Notes: a model not told the origin generated them from the sequence alone. Numbered from the stretch's first letter, positions 1 through 7,677 are shown. The stretch is DNA of 14,765 nucleotides from Alphaproteobacteria bacterium (GCA_009936885.1 JAACDT010000245.1:1-14765), one strand, 5' to 3'. Numbers and translations are program-made.

Positions 1-142
1 AATCAAAAACACCAATTGCAAAAATAGGAATTAAGAGTACACAGGCCCATCCAAAAATAGCCTTCTCGGGAAATAGCCAGAAAAACAGGATTGAGCCAAT
101 CAAAGCTGCAAATACAATTAAAAACGGAATAAACCTCATCAT
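1..142 (-). CDS. N-terminal part of an unidentified membrane protein (cut by left edge)
   Basis: An open minus-strand frame starts at two consecutive ATG codons (140-142 and 137-139) and runs off the window without a stop. A GGTAGG sequence lies just upstream and is better spaced for the second ATG. The visible 47 residues begin MMRFIPFLIVFAALIG and form two hydrophobic stretches separated by a short WLFPEKAIFGW segment, ending in AIGVFD. Two N-terminal membrane segments followed by G-x-x-D resemble the start of FMN-binding glutamate-synthase-like membrane proteins, but the diagnostic part lies outside the window, so this is a weak suggestion only. It lies downstream of the PSD-fold gene on the same strand, about 90 bp away, and could be cotranscribed with it. 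Confidence 0.5.
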   Translation of the reverse strand, partial: MMRFIPFLIVFAALIGSILFFWLFPEKAIFGWACVLLIPIFAIGVFD

Positions 143-235
143 AAACCTACCCACATCGTTTTATTATCTTCCCTGTTAAGCTATTGTATAATTTCGAGTA
201 GTTGTCTGCGTCTGGTAGCGGTAATCGCATTTTTT

Positions 236-916
236 TCAGATATAATTAGATTTCGCTTCTCTGGCAGTTCTCTCTTCTTTGGATAAAATTGTCTCTCCTG
301 CGATGCACGTTTGATTTACAATTAGTAATGGCAAAAAATGACTTGGAACATATAAGTCCATTTGACCCCCAAATGACAGAAAACCAAACACTTGACCTTG
401 TGATAAGGTATCGTTGATTTCAACATTACATTCTGGATACCAGCGTGGAATCACAGAGCTGAAAACCAATATCAACTCTTCTGGTTTATTGTTTTGGGCA
501 AAATCTGTTGTTGTCGCCGTTATCATAATCTTTCTAGAAGATGCATCCGCTAGTTTTTGCTTATCTTTAATCTTTATCGATGTTGGCGCATGAAGACTAG
601 CGGGATAAAATAGGCCGCATTTTATTCCAATTTTTAAATATTGCCGTGGCGTTACAGACACTATATCAGGCGAATTTATCTGCTCTACAACAGAGACTTT
701 TCCGCTAACAGGAGCTGTTATGATACCTTGATTAGTCGGAATTGTCGGCGTTTGGAACCGAAATAAATATATCCCCACAGCCATTGAGCCAACCATAACT
801 AAGATGGGGGCTTCCCAAAAAGAGCCGATGAGAAACCCGACCATACATAATAATGCTACAAAAGGCCATCCAGAGGGATGAATTTTTAATAATTGAACTT
901 GTTTAAAAATACCCAT
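236..916 (-). CDS. Phosphatidylserine decarboxylase-fold protein, probably catalytically inactive
   Basis: The 226-residue protein follows the layout of short (about 210-235 residue) phosphatidylserine decarboxylase proenzymes. It has an N-terminal IHPSGWPF box (12-19), two hydrophobic segments (about 18-52) ending in FRF, the APVSGKVS region (68-75), and a C-terminal FGGQMDLYVP (182-191) plus CIAGETIL (204-211). Active enzymes cleave themselves at a Gly-Ser bond in FGS to make a pyruvoyl group, and use Asp in PADG and His in the HVNR-type motif. Here the aligned positions are Gly184 for Ser, Ser71 for Asp and, by a less certain alignment, Ala107 for His. Pyruvoyl formation at this site therefore looks impossible. 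The family relation is seen in the sequence; loss of activity is inferred. A structural or lipid-binding role is possible but unsupported. No clear Shine-Dalgarno precedes the ATG. Confidence 0.75.
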   Translation of the reverse strand: MGIFKQVQLLKIHPSGWPFVALLCMVGFLIGSFWEAPILVMVGSMAVGIYLFRFQTPTIPTNQGIITAPVSGKVSVVEQINSPDIVSVTPRQYLKIGIKCGLFYPASLHAPTSIKIKDKQKLADASSRKIMITATTTDFAQNNKPEELILVFSSVIPRWYPECNVEINDTLSQGQVFGFLSFGGQMDLYVPSHFLPLLIVNQTCIAGETILSKEERTAREAKSNYI

Positions 917-1264
917 GAAAAATTTGCTTTTTTTATCTTTTTTACTACATAGAAAAGAAAATTCACTATTAAAAGCCGATGTTGAGTAATATCATAAAGG
1001 CTGTTTACTTAATTATGCTATATATATTTTTTATTCTGGAAGAGTATGATTGAAAATTGACCCTAAAATACCTAAAAAATCATAATCTAATTTAGATTTA
1101 TGTTTATTTTACCATAAAGATTTCATGCAAAAGGGTATCTTGTATGGTCTTATGTTGATTTTTGTAATAAAATACGTCAGATTATCCAAAGATTATGTTT
1201 CTGTGTCTATATTTAGCTAAAAAAACACAGATTTGTCTGCGATGTGTAAATAGGAGCCGGTTTT
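917..1264. other. 348-bp AT-rich divergent spacer without a recognised gene
   Basis: This spacer separates the minus-strand PSD-fold gene from the plus-strand repeat-protein gene and must hold both promoters, but no convincing -35/-10 pair stands out. It contains a 24-codon reading frame (979-1053) encoding a hydrophobic peptide without a ribosome binding site. It also has an inverted repeat with 7-nt arms (1200-1206 and 1225-1231) just before the repeat-protein gene. The downstream gene has a good Shine-Dalgarno AGGAG at 1252-1256, eight bases before its ATG. Confidence 0.6.
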
Positions 1265-2434
1265 ATGTTCAACAAATATGGGCTAGTTTTGGTAGCAGCA
1301 ATTTCAGTATCTTCTCAAATTGTAGTGGCAGGAGGAGATGGTTCTGAGTTTGATTCGCTGGCAGCCGAATTGGCAAAATCTAGCATAGTTGCCGAGACAT
1401 CAAACGGTGAAACTGCATCAAACACTACAGGAGATGCAAAAACAGTAAATGACTCTGTGACCACAAGTGATGCATTTAAACAAGAAACAGAAACTGCTGT
1501 ATCTCAAGCTCAACCATCAAGCAGGGCAGCTGGGTTTGAAGCAATCGAGGATGTACAATTAGTAATTGATACCTCAAATATTCAAGATGGTGACGGTATA
1601 GGAAGCACCCAGATCCAGTGGCAAATTTCGGAAAATGGCGATAATTGGCAGATTATACCAGGTGCTATTACCCCAACCTTCACACCACGGGATGCTCATG
1701 TAAATAAGTATTTGCGTGTAGAAGTATCTTATGTAGATGGGCAAGGAAATTCGGAATCTATTATCAGCCCAAACTCTTCTGCTGTGCAAAATGTAAATGA
1801 CAAACCAGTTGGTGTGCCAGTTGTTGTTGGCGAAGTGCGCGAGAATAAAACGCTTACCGCCGATTTAAGCCGAATCATTGATGAAGACGGTTTGGGGGAT
1901 ATTAACATTGATTGGGAGCGTTCCACTACAAAAGCAAATTGGGAGCGACTAACAGACAAAACAAATTCTGTTATAAATCTTAGCCAAACCGATGTGGGTG
2001 ATAGCTACCGAGCAGTGATTACCTATATTGATGGTTTTGGAACAGCTGAAACATTATTTACCGAACCTACAGAGCTGGTTGCAAATGTGGATAATCCACT
2101 AACTGGTGAAATCGTCATTCGGGGCCAAGCTTTGGAAAATAACGAACTTGTTGCAAGTTTAAGTAGTCTTGCAGATTACGATGGTATTGCTAGCACAGCC
2201 TTTTTATGGGAAGCCTCTTCTGATGGACAAACGTGGGATGCGATAAATCTGCCTGCTAACTCGCCTACAATTCTTTTAGGTCAAGCGCTTGTTGGAATGA
2301 AAATACGCATTAATGCAAATATTTTAGATAATTTCGGCGTTGAAACAAAAGTATTTAGCGCTGTCACCGAGCCTGTCCGAAATGTAAATGACAAGCCAGT
2401 TGGAAGCCTTCTGATCAGAAGTGTGGGGAATTAA
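1265..2434 (+). CDS. Secreted protein with three adhesin-type (VNDxPxG) repeats, apparently shortened
   Basis: The 389-residue protein starts with a Sec-type signal peptide: Lys4, a hydrophobic core, and a likely cleavage after VVA at 20-22. A Ser/Thr/Ala-rich linker (about 25-92) follows, then three tandem repeats of roughly 95 residues (about 93-183, 184-281, 282-380). Each repeat carries a DxDG(I/L)-like motif (DGDGIG 108-113, DEDGLG 206-211, DYDGIA 304-309), an aromatic W strand and a closing NVNDKPVG or NVDNPLTG. This is the repeat pattern of large bacterial adhesins and type I-secreted giant proteins, which usually have many copies. After the third repeat only nine residues of a fourth remain before TAA. 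No anchor or secretion domain is visible. The boundary DNA at 1790-1812 and 2381-2403 is nearly identical (one mismatch in 23). Function beyond surface or extracellular binding is unknown. AGGAG at 1252-1256 supports the start. Confidence 0.7.
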   Translation: MFNKYGLVLVAAISVSSQIVVAGGDGSEFDSLAAELAKSSIVAETSNGETASNTTGDAKTVNDSVTTSDAFKQETETAVSQAQPSSRAAGFEAIEDVQLVIDTSNIQDGDGIGSTQIQWQISENGDNWQIIPGAITPTFTPRDAHVNKYLRVEVSYVDGQGNSESIISPNSSAVQNVNDKPVGVPVVVGEVRENKTLTADLSRIIDEDGLGDINIDWERSTTKANWERLTDKTNSVINLSQTDVGDSYRAVITYIDGFGTAETLFTEPTELVANVDNPLTGEIVIRGQALENNELVASLSSLADYDGIASTAFLWEASSDGQTWDAINLPANSPTILLGQALVGMKIRINANILDNFGVETKVFSAVTEPVRNVNDKPVGSLLIRSVGN

Positions 2435-2524
2435 CACCTAATTAAATTGGCTGAAAACTTAAGCAATAATATTTATATTTGTGAATAATAATAATTCTCT
2501 TCACGAAAAAGTAAAATTATGTCT

Positions 2525-2540
2525 ATACTATTTTTAGTAT
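2525..2540. repeat. Short perfect inverted repeat between the repeat-protein gene and the small acidic gene
   Basis: Two six-base arms (ATACTA and TAGTAT) flank a TTTT loop. It lies 90 bp after the repeat-protein stop codon. The stem is all weak pairs except one and no T-run follows, so it is not a good terminator; it could be a chance AT-rich palindrome or a protein-binding site. Confidence 0.25.
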
Positions 2541-2648
2541 GATGAAGCTGGTAAGAGTGATAATTTATAGATTCGTATTAGAATTATTCTGGATTAGGCT
2601 TGGATTACCCTATCATTTTCTCAAGAAAAACCGATTTTTCTAATATAT

Positions 2649-2653
2649 GGAGG
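2649..2653 (+). promoter_or_regulatory. Strong Shine-Dalgarno that decides a GTG start
   Basis: GGAGG is followed after six bases by GTG at 2660-2662, in frame with the downstream small gene. The alternative upstream TTG start at 2600 has no ribosome binding site, so the GTG is the better choice. Confidence 0.7.
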
Positions 2654-2659
2654 CTTGTC

Positions 2660-2938
2660 GTGCAAAATACGGATAGAACTATAGTTGAAACAGCTAACAT
2701 AATCCCTTTTTCTCCGCGCAAATCACCCGAAAAAGATGTCAAGGTGACCACGATAGCTGCGTTTATTGCCGTAACTGTTCTTCATAATGATGATGAAAAT
2801 CCGGAAGATAAATTAATGGCGTTGATAGAGTCTAGCGGCGAAGCTGAAATATTGGATGCCCTTGATGCTACCGATGATTTAGAAGCAGATGGCTATCATC
2901 AAATAAGCCTGACACTAACGCCTGCTAATGAAAACTAA
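2660..2938 (+). CDS. Small acidic protein of unknown function, GTG start
   Basis: From the GTG the product is 92 residues, read as MQNTDRTIVETANIIPF at its start. It has a short hydrophobic patch (TTIAAFIAVTVL, about residues 30-41), then a strongly acidic stretch rich in Asp and Glu (HNDDENPEDK, and DALDATDDLEADG), and ends in a probable beta strand (HQISLTLTP). There is no signal peptide and no full membrane helix, so it is probably cytoplasmic. The frame stays open upstream to a TTG at 2600, but the GGAGG placed six bases before GTG supports the shorter form. I do not recognise a family. It stands alone between the repeat-protein gene and a convergent broken transporter gene, so the context gives no clear role. 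Confidence 0.6.
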   Translation: MQNTDRTIVETANIIPFSPRKSPEKDVKVTTIAAFIAVTVLHNDDENPEDKLMALIESSGEAEILDALDATDDLEADGYHQISLTLTPANEN

Positions 2939-2993
2939 TCCGTGATTGCCTGTTTTTAATTAGATAAAAAGCGCTTTTATAGTCATCAGATTT

Positions 2994-3919
2994 TCAAGAG
3001 ACAATAAACAACCATAAGAATGGTAAAGGCAAACTAACCATGGTTTGCAAAAAAATAATATCTGCCATTAGAGGCGCGTTTCTACCTAATTGCTTTGCGA
3101 GGGGAAACTCGGATACAGCACATGGCATTGTGGCAAATATTGCCAATATTATCATCATATCCGCAGGCAAACCTACCCAAATGCCCGCGGTTACTATCAT
3201 TGCAGGGAATATAATGAGCTTCATTAGGATGGCAACAAAAAGAGGTGCTATTCGTGCAGCATTAGAAGAAGGCGCAAGCCCTGCACCTACACACAGTAAT
3301 AACAAGCTTAGAGCGCCATTAACTATCAATTCAAAGGTTAATGTAGCAAATGTTGGCAGAGCCATTTCAAAATAGTTAAATAGCAATCCTAAAACAACCA
3401 CAAATATAAGTGGATTGCGTGTGATTTCTTTCAAAAGAAAGCGATTTATCTTGGTATTTATTTCCTGCCGGTTATAAACTATCATTACAATAACCGCTGC
3501 AATATTAGTAATAGGCACCAAAATAGCAATGCAAATGGCCGCAAGCTCTGTTCCAATTGTACCCAGCAATCCACAGGGGCAATCGCAAAACCAATAAATC
3601 CATTATGTCTGAATGAGCCTTGAATTACAAAAGATGCGGAGCTTCGCTCAAACCCAGATAGATAACAGGCTAAGATTGACAGCCATATAATTACTATCAA
3701 TGCCTATGTAATAATTAAGATAATGGGCGGAACAACGGCGCTAGAAAGGCTGGTTTCTGAGATGATATCAAATAATAATACGGGAAATAAAATCCAGTAA
3801 CATAATCTGCTAACGTCAGACCAAATAGCCTCATTTTCCAAAAGAGTGCGGGATAAAATAAACCCAAGCAAAATCAACAGCAAAACAGATAATATCGTGG
3901 GAAAGGCAACAGATACCAT
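2994..3919 (-). pseudogene. Broken AEC-family (auxin efflux carrier / malonate-type) transporter gene
   Basis: Three collinear pieces make one membrane transporter of about 300 residues, the usual AEC length. The first (3919 to 3707) begins MVSVAFPTILSVLLLILLGF and contains CYWILFPVLLF. It is ended by TAG at 3704-3706, and the same frame continues at once with ALIVIIWLSILACYL and the family-typical QGSFRHNGFIGFAIA. Around 3570-3580 the frame changes, consistent with loss of one base, and the rest (LLGTIGTELAAICIAILV to LPFLWLFIVS) completes the protein with several more membrane helices and a PLIFVVVLGLLFNY segment. AEC proteins export or import organic anions such as auxin or malonate. Two separate lesions point to a real pseudogene; assembly error is the alternative. 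It lies 91 bp downstream of bioY on the same strand. Confidence 0.85.
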
Positions 3920-4010
3920 TAATTATACATCCTTAATCATATCTGCTATGCCAGCCATCACAATTTAGGCCGTAGGTTAAATGCAGGATTAAATTGGATG
4001 GGTTGCAACC

Positions 4011-4613
4011 CTATTTCAAAAATCTGTCTACAACAGACCAAGTAGCTGGCATTGCAAATGAAGCAATAATGATTTTTAAAAAATCTGCATAAATAAATGG
4101 CAGAAATCCATTTATGATCGCAGCTTCAAAACCAATAAAGACAGCTAGCCAGATAACCCCAATTGTAAAAATAACGCCAACGCCTAATATCATCGCAACC
4201 GCAGTTGTTTGCCACGTTTTTCCCCAACCCTTGCTCGCCAATAGTCCTAACAAGATAGCCGAGAGAAAAAACCCAACAAGATAGCCCCCTGTCGGACCCA
4301 TCATATAAGCCAGTCCCCCGCAAGTGGCAACCACAGGAAGTCCAATAGCCCCTTGAAATAAAGATAGAAAAACAGTTGATGCTGCTAGTGGCGCGCCATA
4401 ACTCATCCCTATCATTAATACAACTAATGTCTGCATTGTCATCGGCACAGGATAAAACGGGATTTGTACCTTTGCTGAAATTATTAGAAAAACAGCCCCT
4501 ATCAACGCCAAAAATAGGTGCGTTAATAATCGATTTATGTTATTAGCCCCTGTACCAGTATAGGGTGATAAAACTGCTGGAATCAATGGGGTAAATGTAC
4601 CCAAAATCTGCAT
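4011..4613 (-). CDS. bioY: Biotin transporter BioY (ECF S component)
   Basis: BioY is the substrate-binding membrane subunit for biotin uptake, working with an energy-coupling module or, in some bacteria, alone. The 200-residue length is normal. Family features are VQIPFYPVPMTMQTLVVL (49-66), the GLPVVA segment (91-96) followed by GG and GPTGGYLVGFF (106-116), and about six hydrophobic helices with FIYADFLKIIIA near the end. A good Shine-Dalgarno (AGAGGA on the minus strand, 4621-4626) precedes the ATG by seven bases. No BioM/BioN genes and no biotin synthesis genes are in the window, so it appears as a solitary BioY, which may use a shared ECF module elsewhere. I see no BioR-type palindrome (TTATxxATAA) in its upstream region. 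The gene is divergent from the purine permease gene. Confidence 0.93.
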   Translation of the reverse strand: MQILGTFTPLIPAVLSPYTGTGANNINRLLTHLFLALIGAVFLIISAKVQIPFYPVPMTMQTLVVLMIGMSYGAPLAASTVFLSLFQGAIGLPVVATCGGLAYMMGPTGGYLVGFFLSAILLGLLASKGWGKTWQTTAVAMILGVGVIFTIGVIWLAVFIGFEAAIINGFLPFIYADFLKIIIASFAMPATWSVVDRFLK

Positions 4614-4679
4614 ATTCTATTCCTCTTTAATTACAAAAATGATATGTGTTCATACCATCAATATTAGAACGCATAAAAA

Positions 4680-4705
4680 TTAAGATCAATTTTATTTGAT
4701 CGTAA
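4680..4705. promoter_or_regulatory. Inverted repeat, possible operator between bioY and the purine permease gene
   Basis: Ten-base arms TTAAGATCAA (4680-4689) and TTGATCGTAA (4696-4705) match at nine of ten positions around a six-base TTTTAT centre. It lies in the 141-bp divergent spacer, about 50 bp from the permease ATG and 66 bp from the bioY ATG. The symmetry and placement suit a dimeric repressor site controlling either gene, but no regulator gene is nearby and it does not match a motif I can name. Confidence 0.4.
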
Positions 4706-4754
4706 TTGTTAATCGCCTTTCCTTGAGAAGTTATTGAAAGAGAGACAATACAGC

Positions 4755-6047
4755 ATGCTTCAAAAAATTTTTAAACTTGATGAGAATAATACAACAGCAA
4801 TAACAGAAATAATTGCTGGAATAAGCACCTTTTTTACACTTGCATTCATAATTGCTGTTAACCCAGCCATATTATCAGATGCAGGGATAGATTTTGCAGC
4901 TGGATTTGTTGCAACCCTTATAGCCTCTGCTTTGGGTTGTTTTATCATTGGCATTTGGGCTGGATGGCCAGTTGCAATTGCGCCAGGAATGGGCCTTAAC
5001 GCCTATTTTGCGTATGTTGTTGTGTTAGGTCACGGGCTTAGCTGGCAACAGGCACTTGCTGCCGTTTTTGTTTCCTCAGTTTTATTTTTCTTGTTCTCAT
5101 TGTCAAAGGCACGAAGCTGGTTAATTTTATCAATTCCTAAATCCCTTCAAGCTGGCATTACTGCAGGTATTGGAATGTTTCTAGCTATGATCGGACTAAC
5201 CAGTGCTGGGATCATTGTGGATAATCCAGATACACTTATTGGAATTGGTGACTTTACTCAAGCACCTGTATTGTTGTCTTTCATTGGATTAATTTTTATG
5301 GCAGGCCTTAGTTATCGTGGACTTACAGGTGCCATCTTATTATCCATCCTAGTAATTAGTGCTATTGGCTGGTCTATGGGATTGGCAGATATCGGGGGCA
5401 TAGCAAGTATGCCACCTTTAGCAACTGCCGCATTCTCATTAGATTTTTCTGCAATTGCGTCTGCTGGGTTCTTATCTGTTGTATTTGTCATGTTTTTTGT
5501 TGATTTTTTTGATACCACCGGAACACTTACCGCCATTGCAGAACCTACTAGCTTGCGGAAGCCTGATGGCACCATAAAAAATTTAGATAAAGCTGTACTT
5601 GCCGATACATCTGCAAGTATTTTTGGAAGCTTGCTTGGAACTTCTAACATGACAACGTATCTGGAGAGCGCAGCTGGCCTTAAAGCTGGCGGGAGAACAG
5701 GTCTGACAGCTGTTACCGTAGGCGTATTATTTCTATCTTGTCTCTTTTTTGAACCGTTTTTTGCGTCTATTCCAAGCTTTGCAACTGCGCCAGCCTTGAT
5801 TTTTGTTGCTGCAGCATTTTTAAGCAGCTTAAAAAACGTGAATTGGGATGATATGAGTGAGGCATTACCTGTTTTGGTGATTGTGTTAATCATGCCACTT
5901 ACCTTTTCCATCGCTGCAGGAATAACATTTGGATTTTTTGCCTATGTTGGCATGAAAACACTAGCAGGGGAGAACAAACAACTGTCTACAGGTGTGTGGT
6001 TAATCTCCGCTTTTGGTCTTATTTGGTTGATTTTAAGTACCCTTTAG
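4755..6047 (+). CDS. NCS2-family guanine/hypoxanthine permease (AzgA type)
   Basis: This is an inner-membrane purine:proton symporter of the AzgA branch of NCS2. The 430 residues form about 12-14 hydrophobic segments. Conserved signatures are the N-terminal TTAITEIIAGISTFFTLAFI (13-32), APGMGLNAYFAY (76-87), the substrate and proton region DFFDTTGTLTAIAE (250-263), and GTSNMTTYLESAAG (295-308) followed by GGRTGLT (312-318). The length is as expected for the family. The frame is open back to a TTG at 4734, but the ATG at 4755 gives the family-typical N terminus and has a GAAAGAGAGA purine tract about nine bases upstream, so I place the start there. Guanine and hypoxanthine are the likely substrates from family knowledge; adenine is possible. 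Intact genes on both sides show no purine salvage operon. Confidence 0.92.
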   Translation: MLQKIFKLDENNTTAITEIIAGISTFFTLAFIIAVNPAILSDAGIDFAAGFVATLIASALGCFIIGIWAGWPVAIAPGMGLNAYFAYVVVLGHGLSWQQALAAVFVSSVLFFLFSLSKARSWLILSIPKSLQAGITAGIGMFLAMIGLTSAGIIVDNPDTLIGIGDFTQAPVLLSFIGLIFMAGLSYRGLTGAILLSILVISAIGWSMGLADIGGIASMPPLATAAFSLDFSAIASAGFLSVVFVMFFVDFFDTTGTLTAIAEPTSLRKPDGTIKNLDKAVLADTSASIFGSLLGTSNMTTYLESAAGLKAGGRTGLTAVTVGVLFLSCLFFEPFFASIPSFATAPALIFVAAAFLSSLKNVNWDDMSEALPVLVIVLIMPLTFSIAAGITFGFFAYVGMKTLAGENKQLSTGVWLISAFGLIWLILSTL

Positions 6048-6190
6048 CCATGCAGAAAAACCATACATGAAACACCACCTCATGAAATAATTGCTCTAAG
6101 TTGGAAATTTATGTTATCTGGATTGCGAAATATTGATAATGTTAAGCTGAAACAAACATTACCGTGAACGCGTCTTGAATAAAGCTGATT

Positions 6191-7051
6191 ATGGAACAAA
6201 CCCTAGAAACTTCTACCACTCCTATTTTTTCCTTTGCGAACGGTGAATTACACCCGTTCCAAAATGGCATCATACGACATTTGGAGCGCGTTACAGGTCA
6301 GCCAAAAATAAAGCGTTTATATCTTGATTATGTAGATGCTAATCGGCCCGACGAACTCTTCTGGAGTGACGCATTAGACAGGCTTGGCATTACAATAAAC
6401 CTGAAAAAAGCTGCCTCACAGCATATTCCTAAAACAGGCCCTCTTTTGATAATATCTAATCACCCGTTTGGCGTTGTAGATGGTATTGCTTTATGCGCGT
6501 TAATATCGCAAGTACGCCAGGATTATAAATTAATTACACACCGTGTTCTGCGCCAAGCACCTGCTGTAATGGATAAAATTCTACCAATAGATTTTGACGA
6601 GACAGATGAGGCGTTAAAAACTAATCTGGAGACAAGACGCCTTGCAGTGAACGAATTGCTAAATGGCGGTGTTGTTATTATTTTTCCTTCAGGGGCGATA
6701 TCACGTGCAAAGCGCTTTGTAGATAAGGCTGTTGACCCGATTTGGAAGAAGTTTGTTGCCAAGCTTGCCACTCAACCAGAAACACAAGTCCTTCCATTCT
6801 TTATAGAGGGACAAAACACGCCAGTTTTTCAGTTTGCCATTCATTGCAGTCAAACTTTGGGATATTCCCTAATGTTTCGCGAGATCTGTAAGCGCATGTA
6901 TCGTCCGGTAAATATTCAAATGCGACCTATATTAACAAATCAAATGATTACTGACATTACCGACCGAAATCAACTCGTCGATACATTACGGAATATTACT
7001 TATTTTGGAACAGCTGAGGCATCTGATAGCATAAATAATTCCTTGAAATAA
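6191..7051 (+). CDS. PlsC-type 1-acyl-glycerol-phosphate / lysolipid acyltransferase
   Basis: The 286-residue protein carries the glycerophospholipid acyltransferase signature: a catalytic HPFGVVD (His91 to Asp97) after LLIISN, matching the NHPxGxxDG form seen in hemolysin-like and ornithine-lipid-type acyltransferases, and motif III as FPSGAISR (165-172). VLPFFIEGQN (200-209) corresponds to the conserved motif IV region. It would transfer an acyl group from acyl-ACP or acyl-CoA to a lysolipid at the membrane; the exact acceptor cannot be told. Motif III usually reads FPEG, and here the Glu is Ser, which may affect acceptor binding. The ATG lacks a clear Shine-Dalgarno. Its 3' end overlaps the convergent thiamine pyrophosphokinase gene by 52 bp. 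Confidence 0.85.
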   Translation: MEQTLETSTTPIFSFANGELHPFQNGIIRHLERVTGQPKIKRLYLDYVDANRPDELFWSDALDRLGITINLKKAASQHIPKTGPLLIISNHPFGVVDGIALCALISQVRQDYKLITHRVLRQAPAVMDKILPIDFDETDEALKTNLETRRLAVNELLNGGVVIIFPSGAISRAKRFVDKAVDPIWKKFVAKLATQPETQVLPFFIEGQNTPVFQFAIHCSQTLGYSLMFREICKRMYRPVNIQMRPILTNQMITDITDRNQLVDTLRNITYFGTAEASDSINNSLK

Positions 7052-7677
7052 CAGTTTGATATAATAACCAAGTAAGTTCCATTATTTTTTTCTGATACCC
7101 TTATCTGAACAGGTTCCTCACAAGTTACATTAGAAGTGCCTATTTGGCTTCCTTGTGACATTTGTATATCTGTTAACGGATATAAAAGCCCTGTTGATGA
7201 TTTAAATCTCACCACTCCAAGAGGCCATAGTGATAATCGCTCTTTTATCGGAAGCGATACAGAAATATCACTCGACGCTGTAAGAATTACATCCTCCAAG
7301 CCATAGAGTAAGATAGGTCTCTTTTGTATATATTTTTGAACGACATGCAAAGTAGCAAGAGTATGATCCAACCTTCCATCTAGGAATCCAAAACAAACAT
7401 ATCCAGATGCATCAACATGCGATAGTGCTTTTTCAAAGTCTGTGGTTTCTTGCTCTAAAATTGGCTTGGTTGGTATCTTATTTGACACGGCATATTCTTG
7501 TGCGCGCTTACTTACAGAATCCATATCCCCCAAAAAGTAATCTGGCTTAAGGGCGTTACGCAAACAGGCATCAAGCCCGCCATCCACAGCAATAACAGGC
7601 AGGCCCTTTACAAGTTCTGGAATATGGGCAATCGGCCCACCCCCTACCAAAACAGCTCTTTTATCTGTTTGAAACAT
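7000..7677 (-). CDS. Thiamine pyrophosphokinase
   Basis: The enzyme converts thiamine plus ATP to thiamine diphosphate in the cytoplasm. The 225 residues show the family's motifs in order: VGGGP (11-15), IAVDGGLDA (29-37), DYFLGDMDS (46-54) with its metal-binding Asp residues, EQETTDFEKAL (75-85), FLDGRLDHTLATL (98-110) and, in the C-terminal thiamine-binding beta domain, GLLYPL and GSQIGTSN. An AGGA Shine-Dalgarno lies six bases before the ATG on the minus strand. The last 17 codons lie opposite the end of the acyltransferase gene. No thiamine riboswitch is visible in the short upstream region. The gene sits immediately downstream of the decayed HlyD remnant on the same strand. Confidence 0.93.
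   Translation of the reverse strand: MFQTDKRAVLVGGGPIAHIPELVKGLPVIAVDGGLDACLRNALKPDYFLGDMDSVSKRAQEYAVSNKIPTKPILEQETTDFEKALSHVDASGYVCFGFLDGRLDHTLATLHVVQKYIQKRPILLYGLEDVILTASSDISVSLPIKERLSLWPLGVVRFKSSTGLLYPLTDIQMSQGSQIGTSNVTCEEPVQIRVSEKNNGTYLVIISNCYFKELFMLSDASAVPK

Noticed and set aside
2435..2485. In-frame continuation of the repeat protein past its TAA, containing LAENLS
   Set aside because: Only 17 codons follow before another stop and the resemblance to a repeat start (ALENN...LS) is too weak to call a fourth repeat.
3040..3375. Open plus-strand frame of 111 codons
   Set aside because: It is antisense to the last, well preserved part of the AEC transporter and has the composition expected of such a shadow.
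5312..5911. Long open minus-strand frame of 199 codons
   Set aside because: It lies entirely opposite the purine permease gene, whose conserved motifs fix the plus strand as coding.
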